In this document: piece by piece, positions 61,335-64,000 of the stretch
Layout: each line of letters begins with the position of its first letter
Numbering within the stretch: position 1 is the stretch's first letter
Notes under the pieces: generated by a model
Told to the model about the DNA's origin: nothing
Databases searched by the model: none
Seen by the model: the letters and a program-made list of their open reading frames with translations, nothing else
Translations under genes and position numbers: made by a program
NCBI RefSeq assembly: GCF_000981585.1
Contig: NZ_LN831776.1
Span: 5,625,187 to 5,689,186 of the forward strand
Length of the DNA: 64,000 nucleotides
Origin: Paenibacillus riograndensis SBR5
GTDB lineage: Bacteria > Bacillota > Bacilli > Paenibacillales > Paenibacillaceae
Reading direction: 5' to 3'

Positions 61335-62495
61335 TTAGAACGTCCGGTAGAATTGCTTCGCGCTTTCCTTCTCGGGGAGCGGCAGCCGCAGGTGGACGGG
61401 CAGCATCTCAGGGTAAGATTTGTGGGGCTCGCGCTGATACCAGTAAGCTACCGAAGAATAGTCATTCGACTGGGAGTTTCCATGGCCGTGCTCAATACTG
61501 AAGCGCAGGGACTCCCGGAAAATAACGGGGTCGACGATATGGAAACGGTATTGTGTCATTTTGCCGGAATAATCATTGAACAGAATCGTATTGCTCTCTC
61601 TCCAGGCATCCCCGTTGCCGCGGATCGGAGCATACAGGGATACCCCGTGATACGGGCTGTCATATTTGCCGGACGGGTAGCCCCAGGCCGCGCAGAAATA
61701 ATCCTCCGTCCCTGTGCCGTGCAGGCGGGGCGGCCACGGTTCACCGTCGATGAAGAACATGTCATCCCCTTCTCCCGGCCAGCTGAAGCCCGGCATCGGA
61801 TTCAAATGATCGATGCTGAGATTGCAGCCGACATAATGCCCTTCACCCACGGCATCCATAAGCACATAGTTGCCGTCACCCGTCAGATTTTTAACCTCAT
61901 ATACTTTCTGGTCGGCATAATTGGCCTTGTCCTGCCTGTCATGCTCCAGCTTCAAGGCTGCCAAGTCGACCGTCCCCTGTGTAGGATTCTCCCGGCGCCA
62001 GGAAGCATGGAAGTAGAAGCTGTCCTCCGGAATCTCCTTCTCCACATAATCAACATAGAAATAGAGGACCATTTCATCTTCGCACTCATTAATAATCTCG
62101 ATCCGCGCGCTGCTGCGGAACGGCATTTCAAAAAAACAGTTCATCGCCGCCTTGTCCTCAATCACCCCCTGGGTCGTTATCATATTCAGCGGCATGGAGA
62201 CATAGTGGCTGGCTACCCCGTGGCCGACCCCGAAGAAATCGCCAACCGGCGATTCCACACTGGGCTCCTCCTCCCCATCCCAGAACATGCGGACCAGCAC
62301 TTTGCGGAACGCATATTTATTTTTGGCTGCGATTGTCATCCAGATATGCTGGATGATGCCCGAGCCTTCAATTTCAGCAATGGCTGCCGTTTGGCCGGCT
62401 CCGATAACGATGAAATCCCGGTTGCCTCCCGTCTGATCCCAACTGGACTGTCTGCGGGACAGCCCTTCCTTGCGCAAATATAATGAATTCAACAC
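61335..62495 (-). CDS. GH172 (DUF2961) family glycoside hydrolase
   Basis: 386 residues, a full-length DUF2961 protein: GSGIIQHIWMTIAAKNK, VRMFWDGEEEPSVESPVGDF, FFIDGEPWPPRLHGTGTEDY, FCAAWGYPSGKYDSPYHG and RFSIEHGHGNSQSNDYSSVA. Family members include difructose-anhydride synthase/hydrolase and arabinofuranosidases. Probably intracellular and fed by the two permease genes upstream. Start ATG 62495 follows AAGGAG. It ends the visible operon. Confidence 0.88.
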   Translation of the reverse strand: MLNSLYLRKEGLSRRQSSWDQTGGNRDFIVIGAGQTAAIAEIEGSGIIQHIWMTIAAKNKYAFRKVLVRMFWDGEEEPSVESPVGDFFGVGHGVASHYVSMPLNMITTQGVIEDKAAMNCFFEMPFRSSARIEIINECEDEMVLYFYVDYVEKEIPEDSFYFHASWRRENPTQGTVDLAALKLEHDRQDKANYADQKVYEVKNLTGDGNYVLMDAVGEGHYVGCNLSIDHLNPMPGFSWPGEGDDMFFIDGEPWPPRLHGTGTEDYFCAAWGYPSGKYDSPYHGVSLYAPIRGNGDAWRESNTILFNDYSGKMTQYRFHIVDPVIFRESLRFSIEHGHGNSQSNDYSSVAYWYQREPHKSYPEMLPVHLRLPLPEKESAKQFYRTF

Positions 62496-62518
62496 AATCC
62501 CTCACTCCTTAAGGATAA

Positions 62519-63352
62519 TCAGGCTTTGATGCCTGTAAGTGTAATGCCCTCTATAAAGTACCTCTGCCCGATAAAAAAGACAACAATCGCCGGAGCCAGC
62601 ACCACCGTTGCCGCCGCCATCATCAGATGCCATTCCGCAGCGTACATGCCTTTAAATTGCTGCAAGCCGAGCGCCAGCGTATATTTGGACTCGCTGTTCA
62701 GATAGACCAGCGGCCCCAGAAAGTCATTCCAGGAAGCCAGAAAGGTGAACAGGCCGACAACGACCAGCGCGGGCCGGGTCAGGGGAATGATGATGGAGAT
62801 AAAAATCCGCCAATGACTCGCACCGTCCACATAAGCCGCCTCGTCAAGGTCGCGGGGAATACTCAGATAGAACTGGCGCAGCAGGAAGATATTGAACGCG
62901 CCGCCGCCGAACCAGGCCGGTGCAATCAGCGGTATGAAGGAATTGGTTAATCCCAGCTTGCTCCAGCCGATAAAGGTCGGAATCAGCGTAACCGCATAGG
63001 GAAGCATCATGCTGGACAAGAGCAGGCCGAAAACAAGGTTCCGGCCTCTCCAGGACATGCGGGCAAAGCTGTACGCACTGATGGAGCAGGTCACAAGGAC
63101 ACCCAGCATCGTAAAAATTACAATAACCGTTGTATTGATAAAATAACGGCCAAACGGCAGAATGGTCAGCGCTTCGCTGAAATTGCCAAACCGGAAGGGA
63201 TCGGGTATCCAGATGGGGGGCAGCTCAAAAATTTGCCCCATATCCATCAGGGAGCTGCGGATGAGCCAGATCAGCGGCAGCAGACTGAAGAGGCCTCCGG
63301 CCACAAGCACCAAATATACCAATCCCTTCTCAACCCATGCCTTTGCCCTCAT
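62519..63352 (-). CDS. CUT1 sugar ABC permease (AraQ-like)
   Basis: 277 residues with six helices, EAA loop DEAAYVDGASHWRIFISIII and ending QRYFIEGITLTGIKA. It overlaps the stop of the partner permease by 4 nt. It likely imports the substrate of the GH172 enzyme. Confidence 0.9.
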   Translation of the reverse strand: MRAKAWVEKGLVYLVLVAGGLFSLLPLIWLIRSSLMDMGQIFELPPIWIPDPFRFGNFSEALTILPFGRYFINTTVIVIFTMLGVLVTCSISAYSFARMSWRGRNLVFGLLLSSMMLPYAVTLIPTFIGWSKLGLTNSFIPLIAPAWFGGGAFNIFLLRQFYLSIPRDLDEAAYVDGASHWRIFISIIIPLTRPALVVVGLFTFLASWNDFLGPLVYLNSESKYTLALGLQQFKGMYAAEWHLMMAAATVVLAPAIVVFFIGQRYFIEGITLTGIKA

Positions 63353-64000
63353 CTGGCTTCATCCCCTTCGTAATACACCCATTTTTTCGATGACTTGAAG
63401 ACCATATAGGTCAACAGCATAATGATGATGAACAGCACCCAGGCAATGGCGCTCGCGCTTCCCATCCGCGAGAACTGAAAGGCTTCCCGGTACAGATAGA
63501 AGACATAGAACAAGCTGGCATTGTTGGGTCCGCCGCTGGTCATGACATAGGCCTGGGAGAACACCTGAAACCCGTTAATGATGCCCATAATCAGGTTGAA
63601 AAAAATCGTCGGCGTCATCATGGGAATCGTAATATTCCGCAGCTTATGAAGCTTCGAGCCCCCGTCTATTTCAATCGCCTCATACAGCGAGCGGGGAATA
63701 TCCTGCAGGCCGGCCAGGAAGATAATCATCGTCCCTCCCGTTGTCCACAGGTTCATCAGCGCCAGCGAAGGGACCACGGATTTCTCTCCAAAAATCCATT
63801 GGCTGCCGGGAAGGCCAATGGCCCGGAGCATCTCGTTAGCCAGCCCCAAATCGGGATTCAGCAGCCACAGCCAAATGAACGAAATCGCGATAATCGGCAC
63901 GATGGACGGCAGATAGAAAACCGTCCGGAAGATAGCTTTTCCCTTAATGTTCCGGTTCAGAAGTATGGCCAGCAGAAAGGAATAGATAATGCCTGTTGGC
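63349..64000 (-). CDS. CUT1 sugar ABC permease (UgpA/LacF-like), cut by window edge
   Basis: About 217 residues visible, open to the right edge (FLLAILLNRNIKGKAIFRTV reads across 63990-63930). EAA loop YEAIEIDGGSKLHKLRNITI. The internal ATG/GTG starts within the frame are not true starts. The N-terminus and any binding-protein gene lie outside the window. Confidence 0.88.
   Translation of the reverse strand, partial: PTGIIYSFLLAILLNRNIKGKAIFRTVFYLPSIVPIIAISFIWLWLLNPDLGLANEMLRAIGLPGSQWIFGEKSVVPSLALMNLWTTGGTMIIFLAGLQDIPRSLYEAIEIDGGSKLHKLRNITIPMMTPTIFFNLIMGIINGFQVFSQAYVMTSGGPNNASLFYVFYLYREAFQFSRMGSASAIAWVLFIIIMLLTYMVFKSSKKWVYYEGDEAR

Noticed and set aside
61353..62483. 376-codon open frame antisense to the GH172 gene
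   Set aside because: Shadow of a clear DUF2961 gene; no ribosome-binding site or motif.

Overview
The window looks like a chromosomal segment of a Paenibacillus-type, Gram-positive, spore-forming soil saprophyte. The reasons are AGGAGG ribosome-binding sites, YesM/YesN-type two-component pairs beside sugar ABC transporters, an S-layer (SLH) anchored polysaccharide-active protein, a GerA spore-germination remnant, near-consensus CcpA cre boxes and moderate GC. This is inference from gene content; no rRNA or tRNA gene was seen.

Layout. 1-5.8 kb: the end of an AraC regulator, then an iclR - xylonate dehydratase - GH43 operon divergent from a 2-keto-3-deoxy-pentonate aldolase. 6.3-13.6 kb: a YesM/YesN pair with an LplB/LplC/LplA-type oligosaccharide ABC importer. 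13.6-21 kb: a GH115-like alpha-glucuronidase and a 1739-residue SLH-anchored beta-helix protein. 21.6-28 kb: a second importer with its own two-component pair. 28.2-29.6 kb: gene debris and repeats. 29.6-35.3 kb: an Amadori-compound (fructosamine) locus with a YfcC-type carrier, YtcJ-type amidohydrolase, GntR regulator, sugar kinase and SIS deglycase. 35.9-38.7 kb: an OmpR-type two-component system, a small membrane protein and a gene fragment. 38.8-43.9 kb: uxaC-uxuB-uxuA with a divergent GntR/FCD regulator. 44.2-45.5 kb: small genes, including a 57-codon ribbon-helix-helix-like gene. 45.7-51.4 kb: a second fructosamine locus that resembles the fra (fructose-asparagine) locus because its carrier is Dcu-type. 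51.5-53.3 kb: an IS110-type element inside an intergenic repeat. 53.7-58.5 kb: an LCP protein, a BASS transporter, several pseudogenes, a small protease-like protein and a KGG stress protein. 58.7-64 kb: an unassigned glycosidase and a GH172 (DUF2961) enzyme with two permeases.

How it works together. GH43 and GH115 enzymes, the beta-helix protein and the importers fit breakdown of glucuronoxylan-like plant polymers. Released uronate enters uxaC-uxuB-uxuA, and xylonate enters the dehydratase/aldolase (Dahms-type) route. The two fructosamine loci would salvage glycated amino acids from decaying plant matter.

The most unusual material is intergenic. Five elements of about 183 bp each carry four copies of a 22-bp motif (consensus GTGGAAAAAGNNNACTWATT) in the fixed order forward-forward-reverse-reverse, with about 52-bp spacing. 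One is interrupted by the IS110 element. The noncoding leader of that element carries short stretches identical to both insertion junctions, as expected of a bridge RNA, and one of them reads into the host repeat motif. A second, unrelated motif occurs four times at exactly 52-bp spacing near 21.2 kb.
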